Positions 1-7,095 of a DNA stretch of 64,000 nt are shown here, one piece after another. Below the pieces are notes generated by a model, which made no database searches, was not told the DNA's origin, and saw only the letters and a list, made by a program, of their open reading frames with translations. This DNA is from Agrobacterium tumefaciens str. B6 (lineage in GTDB: Bacteria; Pseudomonadota; Alphaproteobacteria; Rhizobiales; Rhizobiaceae), in the NCBI RefSeq assembly GCF_001541315.1, contig NZ_LMVK01000012.1, forward strand, positions 62,001 through 126,000, read 5' to 3'. How positions within the stretch are numbered: the stretch's first letter is position 1; every line of letters starts with the position of its first letter. Both the position numbers and the translations under genes were made by a program.

Positions 1-301
1 TCTCTGCCACTACCCTGTCTATCCGGAAAACGCCCACAACATGTGGGACGCGCCGCGCATCCTCGAGCTTCTCGGCGCGCATCCTTCGGTCGTCGCGTGG
101 TTCAACGGCCATAATCACGAGGGCAATTACGGCGTGCTGGGCCATACCCACTTCGTGAATTTCAAGGGCATGGTGGATACGCCCGACCAGAACACGTTTG
201 CCATCGCCGATGTTTTTGCCGACCGAATCGCCATTCGCGGTTTCGGGCGCGAGGAGGACCGGGTGCTGGGGTATTTGCTGCAAAACGCTGCCGTGCTTTG
301 A
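1..301 (+). CDS. Metallophosphoesterase, C-terminal part (5' end outside window)
   Basis: This is the last 99 codons of a calcineurin-like phosphoesterase; the frame is open from base 2 and ends in TGA. The visible part has an HYPVYPENAHN stretch followed by WFNGHNHEGNYG, which fit the penultimate and last metal-binding motifs (H-x-P and GHxH) of the family. These residues bind a dinuclear metal centre. The spacing and the HEGNYG context resemble Mn-dependent ADP-ribose/CDP-alcohol diphosphatases, but the substrate cannot be decided from this fragment. A half-copy of an intergenic palindrome follows the stop codon. Confidence 0.75.
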   Translation, partial: LCHYPVYPENAHNMWDAPRILELLGAHPSVVAWFNGHNHEGNYGVLGHTHFVNFKGMVDTPDQNTFAIADVFADRIAIRGFGREEDRVLGYLLQNAAVL

Positions 302-380
302 GGCCAGACTCCCCTCCGCCGCGCAAACGCGTGTCGACTGGATTCCTGTGACGAGCACAGGAATGAGGGTGGAGAGGGGT
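302..380. repeat. Family A intergenic palindrome, half copy
   Basis: Contains a GCGCAAACGCGTGTCGACTGGATT block followed by the hairpin ATTCCTGTG-acgag-CACAGGAAT (342-364). The same modules recur at about 5.2, 17.7, 22.3, 41.9, 57.4, 59.2 and 62.6 kb. It sits between convergent genes and could end transcription from either side. Confidence 0.7.
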
Positions 381-447
381 GCTCCGGCTCCGACAGAGAA
401 CAAAGGCTGCGAGCTGCACTATCTCGTGCTCGTCGCACAACGCCAGC

Positions 448-1167
448 TTAATCTGTCGCGCGTTCCGGAGTTCTGTTTCCCGGCTGGTTGCTCTGCCAGC
501 CGCTCATCCACAATTGCCGCAGCTTCTCGCCTTCGAGCTTGAAGAAGCTGCCCGTGGTGTCGCAGCTCAGCACCCGGTCCGAGCGGAAATTGCGGATCGC
601 CTGCCGTAGTTCGCACCAGGCGACGATATTCACCGTTTCGGAATAATAGATCACCGCAATCGGCCCAATCCGTCGTTGCGTTTCCGCGCCGGCTTCATCG
701 CGATAGGTGATTTCCAGTTTCTCCTCGTCGCGCACCGCGCGCCTGACCGTGGCAAGATCGACGCCTGCTGGCGCCGGCGCGATGCTGCCCCAGGCGTGCA
801 GGGCATTAGCGGAGAGGGTTTTCGACAGGGGGTCGGGCAGGGAGGCGGCGATCTTGTCGCTGACCTGCCTGGCCGCCTGCCGCAATTCGGCATCGCCGGT
901 GCGGGCGACCATGGCGAGCGCCAGCACGATCGCCTCCGTCTCTTCTATGGAAAACATCAGCGGCGGCAGGTTGAAGCCGGGACGCAGGATATAACCGACG
1001 CCGCGTTCCCCTTCGATCGGCACGCGCATGGTCTGAAGCGCTGCTATGTCGCGATAGACCGAGCGCACCGTCACCTCCAGCGCCTCGGCAATCGTCTGCG
1101 CGGTGACCGGCCTGCGCGCCACCCGCAGGATCTGGATGATCTCGAACAGTCTCGACGCCTTGCGCAT
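448..1167 (-). CDS. YafY-type transcriptional regulator (HTH + WYL domain)
   Basis: A 239-residue DNA-binding regulator. The N-terminal 60 residues form an HTH_11-like winged helix (RLFEIIQILRVARRPVTAQ followed by SVYRDIAALQ), and the C-terminal half is a WYL ligand-sensing domain with the typical YRDEAG and CELRQAIRNFRSDRV blocks. Members of this family usually control the neighbouring gene. The ATG at 1167 has a GGGA ribosome site at good distance; a GTG at 1194 would add nine residues but nearly touch the operator-like palindrome at 1197-1218. The gene is divergent from a LysE-family exporter, so it probably controls that gene and itself. The ligand is unknown. Confidence 0.85.
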   Translation of the reverse strand: MRKASRLFEIIQILRVARRPVTAQTIAEALEVTVRSVYRDIAALQTMRVPIEGERGVGYILRPGFNLPPLMFSIEETEAIVLALAMVARTGDAELRQAARQVSDKIAASLPDPLSKTLSANALHAWGSIAPAPAGVDLATVRRAVRDEEKLEITYRDEAGAETQRRIGPIAVIYYSETVNIVAWCELRQAIRNFRSDRVLSCDTTGSFFKLEGEKLRQLWMSGWQSNQPGNRTPERATD

Positions 1168-1196
1168 TGCCGTTTTTCCCGGTTGCTTCGCCACGC

Positions 1197-1218
1197 AACT
1201 GACACAACGCTGTCAGTT
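1197..1218. promoter_or_regulatory. Perfect inverted repeat between yafY-type regulator and lysE-type gene
   Basis: AACTGACA-caacgc-TGTCAGTT, 8-bp arms with a 6-bp spacer, lies 30 bp upstream of the regulator start and about 80 bp upstream of the exporter. Placement in the divergent promoter region suggests it is the regulator's operator; this is inferred from position and symmetry. Confidence 0.55.
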
Positions 1219-1300
1219 GGTCTTTCCTATAAATGGAGAAACACATTGAGAAACATGGACTTTCCCGAATGTGTCATGAACCGTTTTGGGAGATACTGAC

Positions 1301-1930
1301 ATGAGTTACGCCGAAAATCTCTGGCTTTTCTTTCTGGTCCTGTTCGGCATCATCATTCTGCCGGGCATGGACATGCTGTTTGTGCTGGCAAGCGCGCTGA
1401 CGGGCGGCAAAAGAACCGGCCTTTCCGCCGCAAGCGGCATGAGCGCCGGCGGCATCGTGCATTCGCTTTACGGCGCGTTGGGCGTCGGCATGCTCGCCGC
1501 CTGGATGCCGTCGCTGTTCCTGCCGCTTCTGGTCTTTGGCGCCGCCTATATGATCTGGATCGGCATCGGCCTGATGCGCAGCGCGATTGTCGTGAACGGC
1601 GACGAGGCCCAGGCGAGCGCTTCGGTCAGAAAAGCCTTCTGGCGGGCGGTGCTGACCTGCCTTTCCAATCCGAAGGCCTATCTGTTCATGATGGCGATCT
1701 ATCCGCAATTTCTCAAACCCGCCTATGGCCCGATCTGGATGCAGGGGCTGGTGATGGGCGCGATGGTGGCGGTGACGCAGTTCACCGTCTACGGCGCGCT
1801 GGCGCTGACGGCGGATAAAAGCCGGGCATGGCTTGTTTCCTCGCCCGCCGCCACGATCTTCATCGGTCGCGCCGCCGGTTTCATGCTGATTGCCGCAGCG
1901 CTTCTCACGCTCTGGGAGGCCTTGTCTTAG
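1301..1930 (+). CDS. LysE/RhtB-family amino-acid exporter
   Basis: A 209-residue inner-membrane protein with about six hydrophobic segments. It shows the LysE-superfamily layout: an N-terminal segment with the LPGMDMLFVLA block (family pattern PGP-D), a glycine-rich cytoplasmic stretch (AASGMSAGGIVHS), and a conserved NPKAYLFM motif in the middle. Such proteins export amino acids or homoserine-lactone-like compounds with the proton gradient. ATG 1301 is chosen because GGGAG lies 8 bases upstream; the in-frame TTG at 1286 lacks a better site. It is divergent from the WYL regulator, its likely controller. Substrate unknown. Confidence 0.85.
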   Translation: MSYAENLWLFFLVLFGIIILPGMDMLFVLASALTGGKRTGLSAASGMSAGGIVHSLYGALGVGMLAAWMPSLFLPLLVFGAAYMIWIGIGLMRSAIVVNGDEAQASASVRKAFWRAVLTCLSNPKAYLFMMAIYPQFLKPAYGPIWMQGLVMGAMVAVTQFTVYGALALTADKSRAWLVSSPAATIFIGRAAGFMLIAAALLTLWEALS

Positions 1931-2049
1931 GCTTCTGTTTTCACGATGGAATTCACCGCAATGTGACTTCTTTTCGCCATCCGGAAAGGGCATCCTCGCG
2001 CCGTTCCATCTAGCGCCCGGTGTCCCAGCCGGAATCAAGGAGAGTGTGC

Positions 2050-2484
2050 ATGAAACTGAAAACCATCACGGCGGCCATGCTTTTCGGCTGTCTTTGCGCC
2101 GGAGCGGTCTACGCTGCCGGCGAAGTCGAAAAACGTGAAGGCATGATGAAGCAGATCGGCGGCGCCATGGGTTCGCTCGCCGCCATCTCCAAGGGCGAAA
2201 AGCCCTTTGACGCTGATACCGTCAAGGCCGCCGTGACGACCATCGGCACCAATGCCAAGGCTTTCCCGGAGCAGTTCCCCGCCGGCACCGAAACCGGCAG
2301 CGCGGCTGCTCCCGCCATCTGGGAAAATTTCGAGGACTTCAAGGCCAAGGCCGCCAAGCTCGGCACGGATGCGGACATCGTTCTCGCCAATCTCCCCGGC
2401 GATCAGGCGGGTGTTGCCACCGCCATGAAGACGCTCGGCGCCGATTGCGGCACCTGCCACCAGACCTATCGTCTGAAGAAATAA
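2050..2484 (+). CDS. Cytochrome c' (c-prime/c556 family)
   Basis: A 144-residue periplasmic monoheme cytochrome. It begins with a Sec signal peptide (about residues 1-23, cleavage near VYA-AGEV). The heme-binding motif CGTCH is at residues 133-137 close to the C-terminus and is followed by QTYR, the CxxCHxxYR signature of the four-helix-bundle cytochrome c' family. Members bind NO or carry electrons. AAGGAG stands 8 bases before ATG 2050, so an in-frame start at 2020 is unlikely. A terminator follows directly, so it is transcribed apart from the next cytochrome gene, although the two are probably functionally related. Confidence 0.9.
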   Translation: MKLKTITAAMLFGCLCAGAVYAAGEVEKREGMMKQIGGAMGSLAAISKGEKPFDADTVKAAVTTIGTNAKAFPEQFPAGTETGSAAAPAIWENFEDFKAKAAKLGTDADIVLANLPGDQAGVATAMKTLGADCGTCHQTYRLKK

Positions 2485-2498
2485 TCGAATGATTCTGG

Positions 2499-2526
2499 AA
2501 ACGCCGCTTCCCGGCGGCGTTTTCTC
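2499..2526 (+). terminator. Rho-independent terminator after cytochrome c' gene
   Basis: AAACGCCGC-ttcccg-GCGGCGTTT, 9-bp arms, followed by T-rich sequence. Confidence 0.8.
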
Positions 2527-2574
2527 ACGCTCGAAAGGCATCTGACCGGGTCAGGTGAGAATGGGGAGAGGGGT

Positions 2575-3525
2575 ATGTCCTCCATCTGGACGAAATTCGC
2601 TGGCGGGGCCGTGGTCGCGGCGATTGCGGGCTACGGCATATTCGCCTGGGTCACCGCGCCGGAACGTCAGGCGCCAAGCCATTGGGTCAGCCTTGGCGAA
2701 CCGGATCTGGCCAATGGCGAAACGCTGTTCTGGGCGGGCGGCTGTGCAAGCTGTCATGCCGCACCCGATGCGAAGGGTGAGGCGCTGTTGACGCTTGCGG
2801 GCGGGCAGGCGCTGAAAAGCCCCTTCGGCACCTTTCATGTGCCCAATATTTCTTCCGATCCGCAGCATGGTATCGGCGGCTGGACGCTGGCGGAATTCGG
2901 CGATGCGATGACGCGTGGTGTGGGCAGGAACGGTGAGCACCTTTACCCGTCCTTTCCCTACGCCTCCTATGCCCGCATGACGCAGAAGGACATCAACGAT
3001 CTCTTCGGTTATCTGAAAGCCCTGCCGGCCAGCCAGAACGATGCGCCGGATCACGAACTGCCGTTCCCGTTCAACCTGCGCATGGCGCTGGGCGGCTGGA
3101 AGTTCCTTTATTTCGACCCCTCCGCACCGCCGCGCGTCGAGCTTGCCAATGCCAATGCCGAATTGCTGCGCGGTCAATATCTGGTGGAAGGGCCGGGCCA
3201 TTGCGGCGAGTGCCATACGCCGCGCAATGCGCTCGGCGGTTTCTTTGCCGATAAGTGGCTGGCCGGCGGCCCCAATCCGGAAGGCGAAGGCCGCATTCCT
3301 GACATCACCCCCGGCTCGCAAAGCATCGGAAGCTGGGCCAAGGCCGATATTGCCAGCTATCTGGAAACCGGCTTCACCCCGGAATTCGACAGCGTCGGCG
3401 GTTCGATGGTCAAGGGGCAGCAGAACATGGCGCATCTGACGGCCGATGACCGCGATGCGATCGCCGCCTATCTGAAGGCCATTCCGGCGCGGGAGGGGGC
3501 CCCTGGGCGCATGCGCGCCCATTGA
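2575..3525 (+). CDS. Diheme cytochrome c, membrane-anchored
   Basis: A 316-residue protein with an N-terminal signal/anchor (about residues 8-26) and two class I cytochrome c domains. Heme motifs are CASCH at 57-61 and CGECH at 210-214. The domain arrangement resembles the cytochrome subunit of membrane-bound alcohol/aldehyde dehydrogenases and related thiosulfate or sorbosone systems, where it passes electrons to a terminal oxidase. No dehydrogenase subunit is encoded next to it here, so its electron donor is unknown; the cytochrome c' gene upstream is a possible partner. A GGGGAGAGGGG ribosome site precedes ATG 2575. Confidence 0.88.
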   Translation: MSSIWTKFAGGAVVAAIAGYGIFAWVTAPERQAPSHWVSLGEPDLANGETLFWAGGCASCHAAPDAKGEALLTLAGGQALKSPFGTFHVPNISSDPQHGIGGWTLAEFGDAMTRGVGRNGEHLYPSFPYASYARMTQKDINDLFGYLKALPASQNDAPDHELPFPFNLRMALGGWKFLYFDPSAPPRVELANANAELLRGQYLVEGPGHCGECHTPRNALGGFFADKWLAGGPNPEGEGRIPDITPGSQSIGSWAKADIASYLETGFTPEFDSVGGSMVKGQQNMAHLTADDRDAIAAYLKAIPAREGAPGRMRAH

Positions 3526-3556
3526 CTCCCGCCGCCACCCATCGGATAACAATCCT
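3526..3556. other. Gap between diheme cytochrome gene and riboswitch
   Basis: Short spacer that must carry the promoter of the cobalt operon or lie within it; no clear -35/-10 pair and no terminator recognised. The whole non-coding interval 3526-3939 is otherwise accounted for by the riboswitch and its expression region. Confidence 0.3.
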
Positions 3557-3762
3557 GTGATGGTTCCTTCCGGGCGTTCCGGAAGGGGAAAAGGGAACAC
3601 GATAGGGAGAAATCCTCATTCGTGGCTGCCCCCGCAACTGTGAGCGGAGAGCCTGAAACGAAGTGCCACTGGCAAGCCATTTTCCGGGAACCGAGGTTTC
3701 CAGGGAGGGCGATGCCGGGAAGGTGTTTCAGGTTTTGACCCGTAAGCCAGGAGACCTGCCAT
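3557..3762 (+). ncRNA. Cobalamin (AdoCbl) riboswitch
   Basis: A Cbl-element aptamer of about 205 nt in the leader of the cobalt-transport operon. The conserved core stretches are visible: AAGGGAACACGATAGGGAG, then GGCTGCCCCCGCAACTGTGAG, the B12 box region GTGCCACTGG (about 3663), GCCGGGAAGG, and the closing GACCCGTAAGCCAGGAGACC. Family knowledge: vitamin B12 binding shuts off downstream genes. No clear U-tailed terminator lies between aptamer and gene, but a GGCGCG-gggt-CGCGCC hairpin (3909-3924) directly precedes the cbtB ribosome site, so control of translation initiation seems more likely. Confidence 0.93.
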
Positions 3763-3908
3763 CACGGAAATGTCCATGCCGGCGGGGTGTCCGGAAGAGC
3801 GGAATTTCAGGGTGGCGAGATCAATGCCTCCCTGTGTCAGTCTCGTATCCCCGTGGTGAAGTGTATCGCATGCGGTCTTGCGGCTCCCGCCGTTCGGCCG
3901 TGTCTAAA

Positions 3909-3934
3909 GGCGCGGGGTCGCGCCGGGAGAGGGG
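3909..3934 (+). promoter_or_regulatory. Hairpin and Shine-Dalgarno in front of cbtB
   Basis: GGCGCG-gggt-CGCGCC is followed at once by GGGAGAGGGG, the ribosome site of cbtB. It is a candidate expression platform for the upstream riboswitch; that link is an inference. Confidence 0.5.
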
Positions 3935-3939
3935 TCACC

Positions 3940-4122
3940 ATGTCCATCCAGCAGAATACGGCCAATTCAGCCGTTTCCGCAAAAACGGGCAGCTTCGCGC
4001 AATCGCTGACGGCGATCGTGCTTGGCCTGTTCGTTGTCGGTTTTGTCGGCTTTTCCCATGTGGAAGCCGTTCACAATGCCGCGCATGACACGCGTCATGC
4101 CAATGCCTTCCCCTGCCATTGA
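3940..4122 (+). CDS. cbtB: Predicted cobalt transporter subunit CbtB
   Basis: A 60-residue protein with one transmembrane segment (about residues 20-42) and a histidine-rich tail (HVEAVHNAAHDTRHANAFPCH region), the family signature of CbtB. CbtB is thought to work with the membrane protein CbtA in cobalt uptake for B12 synthesis. ATG 3940 is preceded by GGGAGAGGGG; a longer in-frame reading back to 3787 would run through the riboswitch leader and has no support. It is 11 bases from cbtA and under the cobalamin riboswitch. Confidence 0.9.
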   Translation: MSIQQNTANSAVSAKTGSFAQSLTAIVLGLFVVGFVGFSHVEAVHNAAHDTRHANAFPCH

Positions 4123-4133
4123 GGGGAAACGGC

Positions 4134-4847
4134 ATGTCATCTTTTCGCAATATCGTCTTTACCGCCGTTCTCGTCGGCATTCTCGGCGGCTTTGCCGTGT
4201 CTGCCATGCAGGCTTTCGGCACCACGCCGCTCATCCTTCAGGCGGAAACCTATGAGAGCGCCGGTGGCGAGGCGCCCCACAGCCATGATGCGACGGCGCC
4301 CGGTGCTGCGGTTCCCGCCCATGAGCACAATGACGAGGCCTGGGCTCCGGCCGATGGCTTCGAGCGCACCGCCTATACCGTCGCCGCCAATGTCCTGACC
4401 GCCATCGGTTATGCGCTTGTCCTGACCGGCCTTATTTCGCTGCGCGGCACGAATGGCGGCTGGCGCGAAGGCCTTCTCTGGGGCGTTGCCGGTTTTGCCG
4501 CCGTCATGCTGGCCCCGATGATCGGCCTGCCGCCGGAACTGCCGGGCAGCCCGGCCGCCGCACTTGAGGCGCGGCAGATCTGGTGGCTCTCCACGGTTGC
4601 CGCAACCGCGGGCGGCATTGCGCTGATCGCATTCCGCCGCGAACCCTGGGCCATCGTTCTGGCGCTGGTGTTGATCGTTGCGCCGCATGTGGTGGGCGCA
4701 CCCCTGCCTCCGGAAGGTGAACATGCGCTGGCGCCGCTGCCGCTGGAGCGTCAGTTCATCGTCGCCGCCACGATCACGAGCTTCGTTTTCTGGGCTTTGC
4801 TCGGAACATTGAGCGCGTTTTTCCTGAAGCGCTTCCAGCAGGCGTAA
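4134..4847 (+). CDS. cbtA: Predicted cobalt transporter CbtA
   Basis: A 237-residue integral membrane protein with about five or six helices. A His/acid-rich loop after the first helix (APHSHDATAPG, AHEHNDEA) is a likely metal-handling site exposed to the periplasm. This matches CbtA, assigned to cobalt transport from its regular association with B12 riboswitches. ATG 4134 follows GAGGGGAAACGG. It is the second gene of the riboswitch operon, followed after 4 bases by a small gene that probably belongs to the same transcript. Confidence 0.9.
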   Translation: MSSFRNIVFTAVLVGILGGFAVSAMQAFGTTPLILQAETYESAGGEAPHSHDATAPGAAVPAHEHNDEAWAPADGFERTAYTVAANVLTAIGYALVLTGLISLRGTNGGWREGLLWGVAGFAAVMLAPMIGLPPELPGSPAAALEARQIWWLSTVAATAGGIALIAFRREPWAIVLALVLIVAPHVVGAPLPPEGEHALAPLPLERQFIVAATITSFVFWALLGTLSAFFLKRFQQA

Positions 4848-4851
4848 ATCC

Positions 4852-5166
4852 ATGCAGGACGCAGCGGAATGGAGTGAGGAACTCGATGCGCTGCGTTTTG
4901 CCGTTCCCGGTCACGGCGCTTTCTGCGCCGTGCACCGCCTTGCCTTCAAGGCGGTGCTGGGGCCGAGCCCTACAGAAGAGGCGGCTCTTGCCTTTTTCCA
5001 CGACCATGAGGTCGCCTTTGTGGCGGCGGCACTTGCCAAGATAAAACGTGCAAATTTCCCCGCCGGCCGAAGCCTGCATTTGAACAGCCGCGATATTCGC
5101 CGGGCGATTGCCGGGGAGGGCGGCGATCACGCAGCACGTGTTTGCCGGGTGCTGGATCAGCGATAA
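4852..5166 (+). CDS. Uncharacterised 104-residue protein in the cobalt operon
   Basis: I do not recognise a named family. The product is a soluble alpha-helical-looking protein with a PGHGAFCAVHR block near residue 20 and HLNSRDIRRAI near residue 80; the single Cys and several His (HGAFC-VH, FHDHE) could bind metal. It starts 4 bases after cbtA and so is almost certainly co-transcribed under the B12 riboswitch, which points to a role in cobalt handling. The stop is followed by a palindromic repeat, marking the end of the operon. Confidence 0.75.
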   Translation: MQDAAEWSEELDALRFAVPGHGAFCAVHRLAFKAVLGPSPTEEAALAFFHDHEVAFVAAALAKIKRANFPAGRSLHLNSRDIRRAIAGEGGDHAARVCRVLDQR

Positions 5167-5185
5167 TCATCGCTGTTCTCACCTC

Positions 5186-5300
5186 CGTCATCCCGGCCTT
5201 GAGCCGGGATCCAGCCAGCCCAAGTCCTTGGGCTGAGAGGAGTCTTTTCGCCGCGCAGACGCGCGTCGGCTGGATTCCGGCCCAAGGCCGGAATGACGGG
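5186..5300. repeat. Family A intergenic palindrome, full copy
   Basis: Outer arms CGTCATCCCGGCC... and ...GGCCGGAATGACG, inner modules CCAGCCAGCCCAAGTCCTTGG (ending in an internal hairpin) and GCGCAGACGCGCGTCGGCTGG. It lies between the convergent cobalt operon and DJ-1 family gene, and matches copies at 17.7, 22.3 and 57.4 kb. Confidence 0.85.
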
Positions 5301-5337
5301 GAGTAGAGGGAGTGCAAACAACCGAGACGGCTGCGCC

Positions 5338-5904
5338 TCAGCGATGCTCCGCCGCAAAAACCTGAAGTTCCGCCTCGGCTTCCGGACCAAAGAGGCCGAG
5401 GTGTTTCAGGATTTCCACAGCGAAACTGACCGGCGCGCTGCCGGCGGCCGTGATGATGCCGCGATCGCTGACTGCTTTCGGCTGGTCGCGATAAAGCGCC
5501 TCGCCGCTATAGACGGCATAGGCCTTGTGCGATGCCAGCGAATTGCCGGTATGGGCGACATCGTTCAGAACGCCCGTGCCGCCGAGCGCGCTTGCCGCCG
5601 CGCAGATGCCGGCCACCAGCCGGTCCCTGTCGCGAAACCGGTGCACCAGCCCGCCAAGATCGACAGCCGTTCCCTTTTCCCAGCTGAGACCGCCGGGAAT
5701 GACAAGCGCATCGATGCCAACAGGATCAAGCGCGTCATAGGATGTGTCAGGCGTTACATTCAGCCCGCCCATGGACGTTACCGGCCGGCCATCAGGCGTG
5801 GCATAGATGATTTCGACGCCGAGATAGCCGCGCGCTGCGGCAGCAAGCAGCGCCGGTTCCCAGTCAGCAAAATCCTGCGCGAGCGCAATGGCGATCCGTG
5901 TCAT
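5338..5904 (-). CDS. DJ-1/PfpI-family protein
   Basis: A 188-residue class I glutamine-amidotransferase-like protein. The nucleophile elbow (AGICAAASALG) carries the expected Cys, after a LVIPGG strand-turn, as in DJ-1/PfpI and YajL-type proteins. Family members act as glyoxalases/deglycases, chaperones or amidases; which applies here cannot be told. ATG 5904 has GGAG 8 bases upstream; the longer in-frame start at 5925 has none. It lies 21 bases after a GNAT gene on the same strand and probably forms a two-gene operon with it, under the leader described at 6515-6568. Confidence 0.85.
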   Translation of the reverse strand: MTRIAIALAQDFADWEPALLAAAARGYLGVEIIYATPDGRPVTSMGGLNVTPDTSYDALDPVGIDALVIPGGLSWEKGTAVDLGGLVHRFRDRDRLVAGICAAASALGGTGVLNDVAHTGNSLASHKAYAVYSGEALYRDQPKAVSDRGIITAAGSAPVSFAVEILKHLGLFGPEAEAELQVFAAEHR

Positions 5905-5925
5905 GGTCGTCTCCGTTGATGCCAA

Positions 5926-6414
5926 TCAGGCAATTGACTGCATGTAGCGCATGCCGGTAACCGGCCGGGGCGCGAAATCCATGTTTTCGTAGAAGCGATG
6001 CGCCGCGACATTGCCTGTTGTGGCGCTGACGGAAAGATAGTCGCAGCCGAGACGCTTGGCGATATCGCGGGCGCGGGAAACCAGATGCTGACCGGTGCCA
6101 TGGCCGCGATGGCCGTCACGCACGAAGAGATGATGCAGCTCGAGCCCGCGCCGGCCTTCCTGCGCCCTGTAGAGCGGCAGAAGCAGGGCGTAACCGATCA
6201 GCGCGCCATCGGCTTCGGCCACGAGGCCATGCACCCAGGGCAGCGGGCCGAACAGGTCGCGTTCCAGTTTCGCCGGCGTGATCGCCGCCGCATCGCCGTG
6301 GTAGGAGGCAAGCAGCGTGATCATCTCGTTGAGTTCGGGCAAGTCCGTCTTGCGTGCGCCACGAATGATGACGACGGGCGGTCTTTCCAGTGTAAGGGAG
6401 CTATCTTCGGTCAT
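5926..6414 (-). CDS. GNAT-family N-acetyltransferase
   Basis: A 162-residue acetyl-CoA-dependent acetyltransferase. The acetyl-CoA pyrophosphate-binding loop is RDGHRGHGTGQHL (R/Q-x-x-G-x-G), preceded by the ELHHLFV beta strand and followed by GNVAAHRFYENMDF, the standard C-terminal GNAT motif. The ELHHLFV/RxFY features resemble diamine and small-amine acetyltransferases, but substrate is undetermined. A terminator-like hairpin and a 17-codon aromatic-rich ORF precede it, suggesting that read-through into this gene depends on translation of the leader. Confidence 0.88.
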   Translation of the reverse strand: MTEDSSLTLERPPVVIIRGARKTDLPELNEMITLLASYHGDAAAITPAKLERDLFGPLPWVHGLVAEADGALIGYALLLPLYRAQEGRRGLELHHLFVRDGHRGHGTGQHLVSRARDIAKRLGCDYLSVSATTGNVAAHRFYENMDFAPRPVTGMRYMQSIA

Positions 6415-6460
6415 TTTTTCGGTCCTTTGGTCTTATCGGTGCCGTCAGGACGCTTGAGAA

Positions 6461-6488
6461 ACAACAAAGCCGCCTGACGGCGGCTTGT
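6461..6488 (-). terminator. Intrinsic terminator in leader of the GNAT/DJ-1 operon (attenuator)
   Basis: Read on the minus strand: AAGCCGCC-gtca-GGCGGCTT, extended by CAACA/TGTTG pairing with a bulge, then TTGTTGTTT. It lies 47 bases upstream of the GNAT start. Its left arm can instead pair with GGGCGGCT at 6507-6514, immediately after the leader ORF stop, so the hairpin is a candidate attenuator. Confidence 0.7.
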
Positions 6489-6514
6489 TGACAACATGAT
6501 ATGTCGAGCCGCCC

Positions 6515-6568
6515 TTAGAGGTAGGCCCAAAAGTACGAGCAGGAGATGGGTGCGCGTTCGTTGATCAT
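6515..6568 (-). CDS. Putative leader peptide, 17 residues, aromatic-rich
   Basis: A short ORF reading MINERAPISCSYFWAYL and then stop. Codons 12-14 are Tyr-Phe-Trp and codon 16 is Tyr, an unusual run for a short frame. It has no Shine-Dalgarno, but a TTGACA hexamer (6599-6604) stands where a transcript would begin within a base or two of the ATG, so it may be leaderless, as is known for rhizobial trp leader RNAs. A pairing segment (GGGCGGCT) starts directly after the stop and can sequester the left arm of the following terminator. This is the layout of ribosome-mediated attenuation. Expression and conservation are untested. Confidence 0.5.
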   Translation of the reverse strand: MINERAPISCSYFWAYL

Positions 6569-6598
6569 GGGAAATGCAATGCGCCCGAATCCGTAATC

Positions 6599-6604
6599 TG
6601 TCAA
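6599..6604 (-). promoter_or_regulatory. Candidate -35 element for the leader transcript
   Basis: TTGACA on the minus strand. The matching -10 (CATTGC after 17 bases) is poor. If used, the start point falls at about 6568-6569, the A of the leader ATG. Confidence 0.35.
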
Positions 6605-6618
6605 GCCCGGTTTTCCGT

Positions 6619-7032
6619 TCAGTGCTCACCCTCGCACATGTCATGATTGGAAAGCGCGCGGATGACGTAACAATCCTCGATCGAATGGCCGTGGCAGTGG
6701 GAGACGATGCGCTCCAGCTCATGCTCCAGCTTCTTGAGGCTGGCGATCTTTTCTCGCACATGGGCGAGATGTTCGGCAGCGATGCGGTCCGCGCCCTCGC
6801 ATGGCATCTGCCGGTGCTGGCTAAGCGCGATCAGTTCGCGGATGGCGTCGATGTTCAGCCCGAGATCCCGCGCATGGCGGATGAAGGCCAGCCGGTCGAG
6901 GTCGGCCTTTTCGTAACGGCGCTGATTGCCCTCAGAACGGTCGGCCTCGCGGATGAGGCCCATCTGCTCGTAATAGCGGATCGTCGGCACCTTGACGCCG
7001 GTACGTTTGGACAATTCACCGATGGACAGCAT
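6619..7032 (-). CDS. MerR-family metal-responsive regulator
   Basis: A 137-residue activator with an N-terminal MerR winged helix (MLSIGELSKRTGVKVPTIRYYE), a long dimerisation helix and a Cys/His C-terminal metal loop (CHGHSIEDC, then CEGEH). The Cys before the dimer helix (QMPCEGAD) is a feature of the divalent-metal branch (ZntR, CadR, PbrR) rather than of CueR, so Zn, Cd, Pb or Co is more likely than Cu(I). ATG 7032 has GGAG 6 bases before it; the in-frame ATG at 7044 does not. No efflux gene is directly divergent, but the Co/Ni efflux operon dmeRF is close by. Confidence 0.82.
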   Translation of the reverse strand: MLSIGELSKRTGVKVPTIRYYEQMGLIREADRSEGNQRRYEKADLDRLAFIRHARDLGLNIDAIRELIALSQHRQMPCEGADRIAAEHLAHVREKIASLKKLEHELERIVSHCHGHSIEDCYVIRALSNHDMCEGEH

Positions 7033-7095
7033 GACTTTCTCCATATCTCGGGCAAAGACGGAAGAACGGGGTGGCTTCGCCGTTCAGAGTCGATG

